This document shows, piece after piece, positions 11,252-22,233 of a stretch of DNA of 64,000 nucleotides. Every line of letters starts with the position of its first letter. The stretch's first letter is position 1. The notes beneath the pieces were generated by a model, which saw only the letters and a program-made list of their open reading frames with translations, did no database searches and had not been told where the DNA came from. This DNA is from Paraphoma chrysanthemicola (Eukaryota; Ascomycota; Dothideomycetes; Pleosporales; Phaeosphaeriaceae). The stretch spans positions 1,860,001 through 1,924,000 of the forward strand of contig JAGMWG010000004.1 of NCBI GenBank assembly GCA_020744225.1, read 5' to 3'. The translations under genes were made by a program, and so were the position numbers.

Positions 11252-12826
11252 ATGGCCGAATTACAAACCATATCTGCTATTTTAGGAATCGGTTCGCAAA
11301 CCCACAGCCATAAAGAAATTGCCAAAGACAAATGATAACCCTCTCTAGTAAAGAATACATGGCATGCTCTTGAGTTTGCCCAAAGCGCTTTTCATGCCCG
11401 AAGGGATGCCAGACAGTTATGGAAAAGAACAACGGATCTGTATCTTCTCATCGAGAAGATCGACTCGGCAATGAAGGGCAGTGATGGTGAAATCGTGGAT
11501 AAAGAAATTCTCACGATTGTGCAAAACACGCTCACAGCAAGCAATCGAACTATAGACGAGCTGGCACGAAGATGTCTTAATCTTGGCGATAAGGATGATA
11601 TAACAGCTATCTCGCGTTTCACTCGACCCATTAGCTTCACACTTTCTGCGAAGTCGATACAGAAGTTTGAGTATCAGCTTCAGACGCATATTATGAGTAT
11701 GCAGATCGCATTTGTACTCATCGACCGAGGCGAAAAGCAACACTTGACACGTATGGTCACAGAAGTTTTGCATAGACTTGACACCACCATCAACTCGAAC
11801 AGGCCTTTACCTGCAACCTCGTCCGTACATATTGAAGACGTGTTTGCTGGCATAGAAATGCCAGAGGAAGGAACAGCTGTGCGGAGTACCACAATTCCGG
11901 TCCCACCAATCTCATCGGGGCCCGAAGACGAAGTAGACTTTGGCTGTCCTATTCGTCTCCTCACGTCTGAAGAAACAAATGCATGGCGCGACATCAGCAA
12001 CCAGTCTTTGCATTTGCCTGACACGAGGAGGAGAACGGACGGAAGTCTGAGCAGTGTCGCCCTCATCGATTTAGTAAGACAAGATTCCAAGACCGAAGTA
12101 CAGGAGATGCTCAATGAGGGCGTCGATGTGAATGGCACAGACAAGCAAGGTCATACAGCACTATACGCAGCGGTCAAGCACGACCACCTCGCGATGTCCA
12201 ATCTCCTCCTCTCTCACGGCGCCGACATCATCGCATGTCCACCGCACACTCCCCTCCTCCTTGCTATCCAGACCAACCGCGCCAGTTTTGTGAAACTGTT
12301 CCTAGAATCGCAACCCAGCATTGACCTCGACGACGTTGACACAGCAGGTTGGACACTACTCCACCACGCTGTACATCACGCCTCTCTAGCCGCCCTTAAA
12401 AGCATGCTTGAAGTCACGCGCATGCGAAAACTCAATTTGAATCTCAACGCCCAGTGCAATCTATCCTGGACACCACTCATGCATCTCGCCGAGCGCGCAC
12501 ACGTGCCCTGCAACCTCCACCTCGCCACTTTGCTCTTAGACAACGGTGCGGAGATCGATAAACCAGACGACCATGGCTATACGGCATTGTACTATGCAGT
12601 AACTTCGGGCGCAGCAACTAGCCACCGTATCAAGTTCGTGACTTTGTTAGCGCAGCACGGGGCAGACTGCGAGGTCGTGAGATCCAAGTTGTCGAAGCAG
12701 GTGGTGGAAAGGTATCCTGTGCTGAGAAAAGGAAGAAGGGATAGTGGCTGTGCAGGTATGCATACGGAAGCTGGTGTACCAAGCAAGAACCTTTTGGTGA
12801 GGAGAAACATCGTGGCGAGGAGATGA
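11252..12826 (+). CDS. Ankyrin-repeat protein with NLR-like N-terminal helical domain
   Basis: Two exons: 11252-11291 and 11349-12826, 505 residues. The first exon encodes MAELQTISAILGI. The join (intron with TGATAAC branch and CTCTAG acceptor, weak donor GTTCGC) gives GIVKNTWHALEFAQSAFHAR. This amphipathic start plus helical bundle looks like the N-terminal domain found on many fungal NLR/STAND and HET-associated proteins (Fungal_N/HeLo-like groups); that comparison is from memory. Residues from about 215 on hold at least five ankyrin repeats (NGTDKQGHTALYAAVKHDHLA, DTAGWTLLHHAVHHA, CNLSWTPLMHLAE, DDHGYTALYYAV). There is no NACHT/NB-ARC domain between them. It may be an adaptor-type immune or incompatibility protein (inference). 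Confidence 0.8.
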
Positions 12827-12904
12827 GTTGGGACGAGTGTAATGTGGAGTAGGATCTGTCTAAACTAGTGGTGTGGTTCTACTTGACATCTTGTACATGA
12901 ACAT

Positions 12905-14601
12905 CTACCAGAGCAACGCTATGGTCAGAACCACCGCGGTGTATATTGCCCATCGGTTTGCATATCCGGTCCTACCATCGCCTTGACCAGTCTGTTCAGA
13001 GTGAATTTGCATGCCTTCAAACATGCTCGCGAGCCCAGCATCCATGAACCCGCCCTCTGGCACCCTCATTTTCGCCTCGCCCATTGGCCTAGTCCCTCGT
13101 TAGCAATTTCACATGCTTCACTCTACTTTGCCTCTATGAAGCGACTTACGAGCCGTCAATCCTTTCCCACACCGCCTTTGGCACTCTAAACGCGTCGTCA
13201 TCCATGACATAGGACTGCATGAATTTCAAGTTCGTCATGTCGTACAGCGTCACATGCGGCGACGCTTCACACGAGTCATGACCGACCATGCCACCAAGCA
13301 TAAGCATTTGTTTGTTTCCAGCCAGATGGGATGTACACCCAAAATTGGGCCGCTTGCCTTCGAAGACTTGTGTCCAGCGAAATTGGGGGATTGAGAGCAC
13401 CCACACGTCATCGTGGATGGTGGACGGAGAGCGGCCGGAGCCCATGTAGCTGGTTGGGGCGAGGACGTTAGGATGAGTATGGAAATAGATCATAGTTAAA
13501 GTAGACACGTACATGTGATAGTTGGTGTTGTCTGGGGACATGATTGGGACGGCGCATGTATCTTGACGTGGTGGAGGGGTGCGACCGTTCGTGCGTTGGG
13601 TGTACCAGATTCCGTTGGGCGAGGTGTCTAGGGAAGCGATGTCGAAGATATGGATAGTGTCGAGAGTTGCCTTGAATTGAATGTCTTCAGTTGTAAGTAT
13701 TGACATGAGGAAGAGAGGCGTACCATGGTGCCCCACGGATCGGAGGTTATATTTCCGGGATGCAAATGTGAGCCACCGAACAAAACAAATCCACCCTTTT
13801 TGCCCATGCGAGGGAGGTACAGAAACGTCGCGCCGGCTCGAATTGTATATTTCGAGCTTTCATACACGCTCAACAATCGAGAGTCTTTCGTTTTTGTGTT
13901 GAGAATCATCATTCGAAATGGGCCTTGTTGGCTCGATCCATTACCCGGTATTCCATTCAGATAGGCTACAAGATTTTGATCTGGGGCGTGAGCGTAAATC
14001 ATTTGCGATGATGCAAATTTAACGCCCAGTGGTTCTATTGGCGTCGAGGACCAAGCGTAGCTGTCGTTCGCGAGTGTCCAGAGAGTGTTTGGGACTTGTA
14101 GGGAGACGATTGGTCGAGTCGTGGAGATATTTGATGTAGCCACGCCACCTCCAAAAACATAGAAGTCATCAGTCGTGTTATAGTACAGACTAGTACCCAT
14201 GAGGCGAGGTGGAGGTGCATTCGAAGCATTCAGGGAGCCGATGAGGCTTGCTGGCTTTCCTTCAAGCATGAGATCCCAGGAGTGGGATAGATCGATTTTG
14301 ATCAACGACCTATCTTTGATAATCACGATCAGTGATCCTACAGCCTGAATACAGCCTTAATATACCATAGATATTTGTGTTGTTGAGTGTCTGGGGATAT
14401 CTGGTCCCACCGGCGATGTAAACTGCATTTCCGTTCCTAGTGGCTTCACTTTTGGTCAACAACATCACTTTGGCAAAGACGCGCCGCTCCTGACTTACAT
14501 GTGTGGCCTGACCGATTGCAGAAAAATTCTAAAGGCACGTTGGTATGTTGTGGAGTTCCAAAGACCAAAACAGGAGCCAGCAGGCTAGCGAGGAAGAGCA
14601 T
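12905..14601 (-). CDS. Secreted/membrane-anchored kelch-repeat protein
   Basis: Reading minus strand, exon 1 (14601-14499) encodes a signal peptide, MLFLASLLAPVLVFG, then FCNRSGHT, the typical start of fungal kelch proteins. Kelch blades follow (AVYIAGG, FYVFGGGV, GGFVLFGGSHLHPG, KQMLMLGGMVG). Later introns join at DPWGTM|ATLDTIHIFD, NYHI|YMGSGRS and DGS|PMGEAK. The last exon ends in a hydrophobic helix WAIYTAVVLTIALLW and stop at 12905. The join near 14341-14375 is unresolved: frame continuity (NTNIYG|SLIVIIKDRS) demands removal of only about 28 nt, too short for a normal intron. A beta-propeller exposed to the secretory lumen or cell surface is likely; the role is unknown. Confidence 0.8.
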
Positions 14602-15447
14602 GACAATGTAGAGGCTGTCCATCAAAGGTGAGTGTTGAAGTGATATCTTGCGTTGGTGAGATCATGTTGTCGGCATGAAACGGGTCTCTGCTATGGTATT
14701 CTTGGGGCATAAACATCTCCCCATCATCAGAACGTAGAGATAGCCTCAAACAAGGCAAAGGGGTTCGCTTAGCCTTGAACAAGGCTGCCACATGGTGGTC
14801 AGATGAAAATGTTGCTGTTGGCCCCACACGCCTAAATTACTTCCCGGCTCTTAGCTTGCATCAATGCCAACGTAAGCCTTGGAAGGGCTCAAAAAACCTT
14901 ACCGCAGAAAGGTGCAGGACCTCTGCAGGGGGCATCGTATTAGCGCAATAGGCACGAGGCCACCCACGTGGTATCTCAGCTTTCGCGGCGCGGGCCGCGT
15001 GGAGCTGCACATAGTAAGTTTGCGAGGCTGTGTCGAGGTATCCACCAACATCTGTTGATACGAGGCGGTATCTTCTGCACCACTAGGAGAACCCAATTGA
15101 GGGTATGGCTACAGGGATTTTTCAGCTGTCCTGGAATCACAAGCCGACATGTACATGTGATTGGCGGGGAAGCACACCTCCCACTTCAGGGTGTGGCAAC
15201 CTCTCTCGGATGCTTAAATCAGGCGAACGCCACAAATGGCATGATTGGAGCCAGAAACGGCCCCGCTGACTGCATTGAGGTCCTTCAGTGTCTCAGCTTG
15301 CAACCGAGAATCTTTTCGCGGGCGAACAGGTGGGGGTGGAAAGCATTTGCTTTTTCAATGATTAGAATAGAAGATGTGATCGAAATTTGGGCCGCGTAGC
15401 TCTTGTTATACGAAGTCATCCTCTCCTTTTTGACAGTATGGTGAAAG
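14602..15447. other. Intergenic, divergent promoter region
   Basis: Separates the kelch gene and the membrane-protein gene. Open frames present (for example 14968-15399) lack any recognisable feature. Confidence 0.4.
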
Positions 15448-16960
15448 ATGTCTGGGAACCTTGACTGCTTGCCTTGCAAAATGTGCATTTTCAAAAGAGT
15501 CAAAAAGTTCTTCTCCCATATTCGAGATGGCTGCTTGCGAGTGCCTGAAATCGCCGTAGCATGCTGGAAATGGTGCAGGAAGCTCGTTGAGTTCGAAAAC
15601 GCTGCTAGAGGAAGGCCTTCGACATGCCCGCGAGCTGACACTGTTCTCCTAGCGCTGCTATATCTCTTGGTCTTCCTCCCCATGGGCATCATTGCAGTAC
15701 TGTTTCCAACTTTTCAGGTCAAGCTAACTGCTATTGTTGTTGACTCCGTGCTTGCAGGCACACTGGGTATATTTCTTGCACGAGACTTTTTTCAAAGTGA
15801 GTAATCTTAGCAGGTACAAACTCAGAGCTGACTGTATGTAGTCAAAAAGCAACAGCTCATTTTCAAACGGCCACTGCTCAACACGGTTCTCACCGTAATA
15901 ACTATGATCGCCGTCCTCACAGCACTGTACAGCGAGCTGTGGTATTTCGGCCTGAATCATGTCGTGATCAGAATGGAGACAGACAATGTAGTAAGTGTTC
16001 TTCATTTATGAAAGCCACGGTGTTGATTCTTTAGCCCGCACCACGGTTCCCGGCGATTGCTGTCTTCCAAAGTTATGATAGCACAGGGGCGTTCATCCAG
16101 CCAGGAGAGCTGAAATGCTCTTCCGGTCCACGCAAGGATCATGCTGTCCAGTGTAGTAGTTTGTCGGTCGCACAAGCTCTTCGCACAGTGTCCTGCGACT
16201 GTGGGGACAGCTGGCCCAGCCTAGAGACGGTGATACGTGGCCAAAACACAGCCATATGGCTGGGCAAAAATGTCTCCTACTACGACATGGTTCCGAGTGA
16301 GAGCACAGTTTCGAAAGGTGCCGGCCATTTTCTCGAAATGCAAGTGTTCTTTACCTGTATGTAGTTCCAAAAGTGGTATAGAGGGAACGGATGGTTAACA
16401 AAGCAGCAGATAACACAACTGCAGCCTATCGCAATGAGTCACTAACGACTGCCCCTGGTATGTGGGTGGCGATATATGATCCTTCCTACGATCTTATTAC
16501 GATGCAAGGCGAGGGCCAGCTCTACACGGCCCAGATCGATGCGAATAGCCACACAATTGTCAATATTGGCCTTGAATACTACACATACCTGAATAGAACC
16601 CCAAGCTATCGATATGGTGGGTAAACCCTTGCTAAGCGCTCAAAGTATAGCGAGGGCTAATCGACGTGCTAGATGTGACGATCTCAACTCGCCAGAATCT
16701 GGATCTCGTCTGCGATATAACGAAAGAAGGCTGGTATCCGTGCCATGTCACCATTGAGATGCAAATACCTAGCTTCCGACGCACGATCATACGAGAAGAA
16801 ATGAAGCAAGACTGGGTTGTAAGTAACGTATCATCCGACGGTCTCATCCACCGTTGCTGACATGACCGTGTAGAGAGTAGTTGCGGATGCCGGTGCTTAC
16901 TTTGCGCTGATCCAGTTCTTGACTTGGACCGTTTCCGGTATGGCGTGGAGTTGTGGGTGA
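15448..16960 (+). CDS. Multi-pass membrane protein, function unknown
   Basis: Six exons (15448-15796, 15842-15990, 16035-16356, 16407-16616, 16673-16818, 16874-16960), all GT-AG, give 420 residues. Near the N-terminus are a Cys-rich basic segment and two adjacent hydrophobic helices (TVLLALLYLLVFLPMGIIAV and LTAIVVDSVLAGTLGIFLA). A third follows (TVLTVITMIAVLTALYSELW). A large soluble domain with N-glycosylation sequons (NVS, NTT, NES, NRT) and many cysteines then probably faces the lumen, before a last hydrophobic stretch ALIQFLTWTVSG. Directly after the stop, another frame stays open with VVPYVLFELALP, so a longer product with a 1-nt frame change cannot be excluded. Family not recognised. 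Confidence 0.7.
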
Positions 16961-17135
16961 AGTTGTGCCCTATGTGTTGTTCGAGTTGGCGTTACCGCGT
17001 CTCCGCCTGTGTGTGGCCGTTAGCGGCAAGTTTAGCCGAAGTGCTAGTGCGACTCATATCGATAGCTCTCCAAAAAGTCCCCGCAACTATTCAAGACTCT
17101 CTCACCAATGCGCCCTTCAACAAACATCAGGTGAC

Positions 17136-18473
17136 ATGGCTGACGAAGACGAAGAGTTATCGCATTTGCGTGCGCCGGACGCGGGCGATGTCGATCTCAC
17201 GGAAGAAACGCAGGACTTTCGCTTTCTGGACAAGTTAACGTTCGTTCGCACGACTCTTGGGCACGCCAGAGCTGCGAAGAGCTAACACGTACTCAGCGCA
17301 GGCCATGATACAGCGTCCTTGACCCTCCCAAAACGTGGCGAGAAAGACTTCGAGAGCCATGCGACCAACCGACAGCTCGATCAACTCGAGGCCTCGCGCC
17401 AGGCCATGCACGGCGTACTATCGTGGCAGCGGTCACATACACAGAAAAACCATGTAGTAGCAATGTACGAGCCCCAGAGCAACATGGCGTATGTGGACAA
17501 GGTCAGATCACAGCACTTTCAGACGATTGGAACCAACAAGGCAGGAAGAGAGTGGCTGCTGCCAGAAGAGGCACTGTTCTTGATCGAGCGAGGTACCTTG
17601 GACTGTCGGTGGCCCGTGAAGCGCGAAGATGGGGACGAAACAAGATACAAAGTGGAAGAGGGAGCGCCTATGAGCTTGCAAGCGGCCTATGCAGCCTTTA
17701 TTGGGTTCGAGGGTGGAGTTGGTGGAAAATTGACCCTGGAGATGTACAACGTGTATGCAGGTTTGAAAAGATCCGGCTACGTTGTCTACAGGACGGGCAC
17801 TTGGGACGACGACCGAGGAGATCTGGCTGTGCCCGAGATCGAGGCGCAAGGTCAGGAGAAACCACAGCTTGGCGTGATTACGCGTTTCTTCTCGGAAATC
17901 TGGCGACGATTGAGCCAGCCAACACATACGACAACATCTGAACAATTGGCGTTTGGCCCCTTGGTCAAACCGGGACTCTACAGGAATTACAACGACATCT
18001 TCCGCCTTCTGCAGCTCATACCCACACACGATCGCATGTCCCCGCCATCCTTCAAGCTCCCACCATCCTCGGACAATCCCTACCGTCTACACTTTGACAT
18101 ATATCGAACGACCGCGAAGTTCCGCAAGAGCGCACGGGGAACACCAGATTTCCGCATATGCGTGGTCAACGCGCGAGAAACGACTATACCCACCGGCGCA
18201 CAGATCAACGATCTGATGACGCAAGTCCCAGACGATAAGCCTAAGGATGGGGAGCAATTGTACAAGAAATTGAAGCACGGATGCAAGAACGTGATCCTTG
18301 CGGTGGTGGACTGCGGCATTCCAAGTTATATACGGCTTGCTGATGTGCCATTTTCAGACGAGAGGATTTATGAAAGAGCTTCGAACGCGACGAGGGGCAA
18401 GGGTGGCGGGCGAGGACGAGGTGGTGGCAGAGGAGGCGGAAGAGGGCGTGGTCGAGGGCGAGGGAGAGGATGA
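17136..18473 (+). CDS. sen54: tRNA-splicing endonuclease subunit Sen54
   Basis: Structural subunit of the heterotetrameric endonuclease that cuts introns out of pre-tRNA. Exon 1, 17136-17239 (MADEDEELSHLRAPDAGDVD...FRFLDKL), joins exon 2, 17297-18473, giving 426 residues. The N-terminal Sen54 domain is visible (FESHATNRQLDQLEASRQAM, then REWLLPEEALFLIERGTLDC, LSLQ-type helix, YNVYAGLKRSGYVVYR). The nuclease-fold C-terminal part follows (LHFDIYRTTAKFRKS...PDFRICVVNA). The donor GTTCGT is weak, but the join is the only one that restores the family sequence. The last about 26 residues are a pure Arg/Gly repeat (RGG-type), discussed in the findings. ATG 17136 is the family start. Confidence 0.92.
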
Positions 18474-19037
18474 AGAGCAGAGTAAGCTCAGATTCTCTAT
18501 ACACATGCGAGACTTCCGGATTGGACGCCCTGGGGTTCTTCGCAGCGAAGCTTAGCCGCAATTCTGACCTCAACGCGCCATATATCCAGTCGACGAGATA
18601 CGCCTCGCTCGCGAGAACGACTATGCAAGGATCAAACCACTCCCACGCGCGAGTGACATATGGTCCTGAAAGGAATAGAGAGCAACTCGAAGGCCAGCAA
18701 AGGCACTTCAGTGGGAACGATCGGAAAGTCATCCGCATTCGCAGGACCTAGATACAGTCGACTGCGAAGAGGATTAGTACAGACGTCGATATCTGCAAGT
18801 AAGGATGTCGACAATGAAATCCAGTGGACAATAATTTTGAGATGCACAATCAGCACCGTTGCCTACTTTGGACGATGCTTGTAATCTGCTTAGCCGAGCC
18901 GAGGCATCTTCCCCAGACTTTAGTAACCTCCGCTTGAACTCCGCAACCCACAGCCATCCGCCCGCACAACAGTCGCTACCACTTCCAACACAACTCGAAT
19001 CGCAGAATTGACGTTCGAAATCACACATAAAGCCAAT
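18474..19037. other. Intergenic
   Basis: 3' region of sen54 and promoter of the SDR gene. Nothing else seen. Confidence 0.4.
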
Positions 19038-20093
19038 ATGCCGACAGCAGTACCAAAAGTAAAGCCATCGGGCCTGAGCAAGGAGCTCTCGGAGCCAATC
19101 CCTCAATCGGAGAGCTTCGAGGGCATGCAGGGCATTCGAAGTGTAGCGGGAGACCTAGGGAACCAGTGAGTATGAATATGTGGAGTGAATTCCAATTGAT
19201 CTTGTGCTTACGATGGCAAACAGGAGACTCAAGGACAAAGTAGTCATCATCACCGGTACGCAGGCCATCCCGCTTCTTTACCTTGACACTTGACTGACCC
19301 ATGACAAGGCGCAAACTCAGAAATCGGCATCGGCCGCGCTTCAGCACACCAATTTGCCCGTCACGGTGCCCGCGCAGTGTATATGTGCGACTTCGCCTCG
19401 TCCAATCTCGACAAACACAAGCGCGAACTCAACTCCCTCTACCCCTCCGTCGACATCCACACTCGCACCTTTGACGCCTCGGACGAACCCTCGGTCAAAG
19501 CCGTCGTGCAAGACGCTGTGGACAAGTACGGCCGTCTCGATGTCTTCTTTGCCAACGCAGGCATCAGCAGCGGCAAAGTGTTCTGGGAAGAAGACAGCGC
19601 AGGCTTCATGAACGTCATGAAAGTCAATGCACTCAGCGTCTTTCTCGCAGCAAAATACGCATCGCGCGCTATGCTCAAGACTTCAGATGCCAAGCCGTAT
19701 CCAGGCGGAAGTATCATCGGCACTGCGAGCGTTGCGGGCTTGAAGTCCAATGCCGGACCCACGGATTACTCGGCGAGTAAAGCAGCGGTCGTTTCGCTCA
19801 TGCAGACTTGTGCGTATCAGCTCGTCGGCACGGGCATTAGGTGTAATGCCGTGTGTCCCGGCTTGATTGAGACGGGCATGACCAAGATTACGTATGATAG
19901 TGCGAGGGCGCGGGGCAGTGAGAAGAAGATTGGGCAGTTGAATCCTCTGAGGAGAGGCGGGCAGCCGGACGAGATTGCAAGGGCGGTGCTGTTTTTGGCG
20001 AGTGATGAGGCGAGTTATGTGAACGCGCAGGCGTGGGCGGTGGATGGAGGGTTGAGTGGTGGAATGCCGTTTGTGCCGGGCAAGTTGGCGTAG
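19038..20093 (+). CDS. Short-chain dehydrogenase/reductase (NAD(P)-binding)
   Basis: Exons 19038-19165, 19224-19255 and 19309-20093 give 314 residues. A 45-residue N-terminal extension precedes the Rossmann fold (KDKVVIITGANSEIGIGRAS). The cofactor loop is the longer TGANSxxGIGR variant found in a fungal SDR subgroup. NAG at FFANAGIS, the catalytic Ser in GTASVAG, Tyr/Lys in YSASKAA, and the PG motif in NAVCPGLIETGM are all present, so the enzyme should be active as an oxidoreductase. The C-terminus (ASYVNAQAWAVDGGLSGG) is classical. The substrate cannot be told from sequence; no pathway neighbours are adjacent. Confidence 0.9.
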
Positions 20094-20294
20094 ACGAGAA
20101 AGAAAATTACTATCGGTTGTCTTGATGAGGTTTTGTGTCGACATGGGCTTTTGTGAGTCGAAAATATGTCTTGCATGCTCAACGGGCGAAGCTCGTCGGA
20201 ATTTAGGCACAGTTGCCGCTTCGTCTCAGCTCTATTCATCTAGCTTTCCCAATCCTTGGGAATCTGCTCGGCTTTGCTCTTGAGGCTCGAATAC

Positions 20295-21520
20295 CTACAG
20301 CAAATCCGCCTCATCCACCTTCTCTCCTCTCCTCGCCGCCAGATACACCCTCCCACTCTCATACGCGCCCAAATACAACCCGGCTCCAATAAATGTCCAC
20401 ACACCTCTCAACGCACCACCTCTCCACAACCCCTTCACGCCCTTCTCCACGACAATCTCCTGGCCAATCTTCCAACTACTCTTCTTACCCTTTCTCTCCG
20501 CGCTGACCAGCGGATTCAAACTCCTCGCGGCGCTCTTAACCGTATCTTTAGACGACTCAACCGACTTGCCAAACGCATCAACCAACCCGTCAACCTTCGG
20601 CCTGTGCTGCGCCTTAGTCTGAGACTGTGCGTGAGAAGCTTCCTGCGCCGCATCATCCACAGCAGAAAGCATAATTCGCGTCTTAACCACATCAATCGGC
20701 GTCGTAATCACCGCCGCAACCGCGCCCGCAGACCCAGCACTCAACGCCGTAATCCAACCACTCTCGTAAATCGTGCCCGTCGTCAATCCCCTGCGGTCAC
20801 GATACTCCCTAATCGCCACTTTCAGACGTTCAAACATGGGGAACTGCATGGCCGTGAACGGGAGATTCCGGCCCGCGAGCGCGGTATACCCGCGCCACAG
20901 GGCCAGGGGGTTAGATTTGAATTTTGCGAGGGTTTGGAGTGTGGCGTTGGTGGGCGAGCCCGAGTGCACCATTTGTGCGTTTTGCTTGATGACTTCGGCG
21001 GGCGTGAGGATGGCGCAGGACACGAGTTCTGCGAGGGACGAAGCACCTGCGTGGACGAAAGCAATGGGGAGGACGCCATTGGGTGATGAGGCGGTGGTGT
21101 TGAGGTTTGTGAAGAGGGCTTTGGTGCGCTCGTACGTGGTGAAGAAGGCTCCTGCTGTGAGATGTTAGATTGTGTTTTCGTCATGGATATATGTGTGTGG
21201 TATTAGTAGAAATGGTTCTTTACATGATGGAAGTGTTGCTATAATGACGCTGCCGATGCCTTGGTACACGCCTCGGAACAACGCGGGACTAGGCTTGCCC
21301 GTAGATGCATTGGTGTAGAAGCGTGCATAGTCTGGAGATTGTATTCTCGTCTTGATGGTGTCGAGCGGATACACAAGAAGATCGACAGTGAATGCTGCGA
21401 TTGCGCCGGCCTTGATAACAAAGTTAGCAACATGTCCTGAGCAAATTCAAGCTACGTTGCTGAATTATGCTATTCGAGTCGACCTACAATTAGGATGTCG
21501 GAATTGGTGTTGCCAGACAT
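20295..21520 (-). CDS. Mitochondrial carrier, S-adenosylmethionine carrier-like (Pet8 type)
   Basis: Inner-membrane solute carrier. Three exons on the minus strand: 21520-21488 (MSGNTNSDILI), 21410-21224, 21154-20295; 359 residues. The three carrier repeats carry the PX[DE]XX[KR] signatures: YPLDTIKTRI in repeat 1, LTPAEVIKQN in repeat 2, TTPIDVVKTRI in repeat 3. Together with FRGVYQGIGS and an aligned LPSxGAFFTTYE after helix 1, this resembles the SAM carrier Pet8/SLC25A26 group. An Ala/Lys/Ser-rich insertion of about 60 residues follows the third signature. The transported substrate is inference from similarity. Confidence 0.87.
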
Positions 21521-22233
21521 CTAGAAAGGCCGTTCTTTTCGGGTCTGTCAAAACATATGGTGATCAGACGATATTTGAGGCTGTAGGTGGTCTAGTCCCG
21601 GATCGACAGGGTCCGACTACAAATGCATGCGTCACCGATAAGAACCGATTCACCAACCAACGCGTCTGCACGTGTAGGAGTCTTTCACAGCGAAGTCGGC
21701 GCATGCTCGGCGATGTCTTTGTCTTATCTGATGTCGTGCTTGTTAGTGAAGTAAGGCCGCAATTCGGCCGCTGTCATTCCGAATGAGGTCTTGGGATCGT
21801 TTTATAGTGAGCACACGACTTGGACTTCCGTCATAATTGCGAGACATTTAAATAACATTCCAATATTGCAACATGCAGGGAACAATTTCGCTTCAGTGGT
21901 GCTGAGCAGAGTTGCTTGATTTGCTTCACGCCCTAACGATCTCGACAGACTCAGCATCTGCCACGCCGCACTATGTAGCGCGCACCGAAGTGCGAAGCTG
22001 TCTGACAAAATGATGACTGAAAGGGGTATATCTATATCTGTACATCTTCCGTGCCATGACTCCGATTGAATATGCCCGAGGCAATTCGAACACAGCCTTA
22101 TCAGAGATGAACTAGTTCCTCCATTTGCGCCCGCCTTCTTGACCTGTACTACGACCGCCTAACGCCTTAAAGCACTTTTCGTAAGACATACTTCGTTAAT
22201 GGATTTTCGGTCTGTAAAGACCAGTATGATCAA
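21521..22233. other. Intergenic
   Basis: Upstream of the carrier and downstream of the RING/TRAF gene. No gene recognised. Confidence 0.4.
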
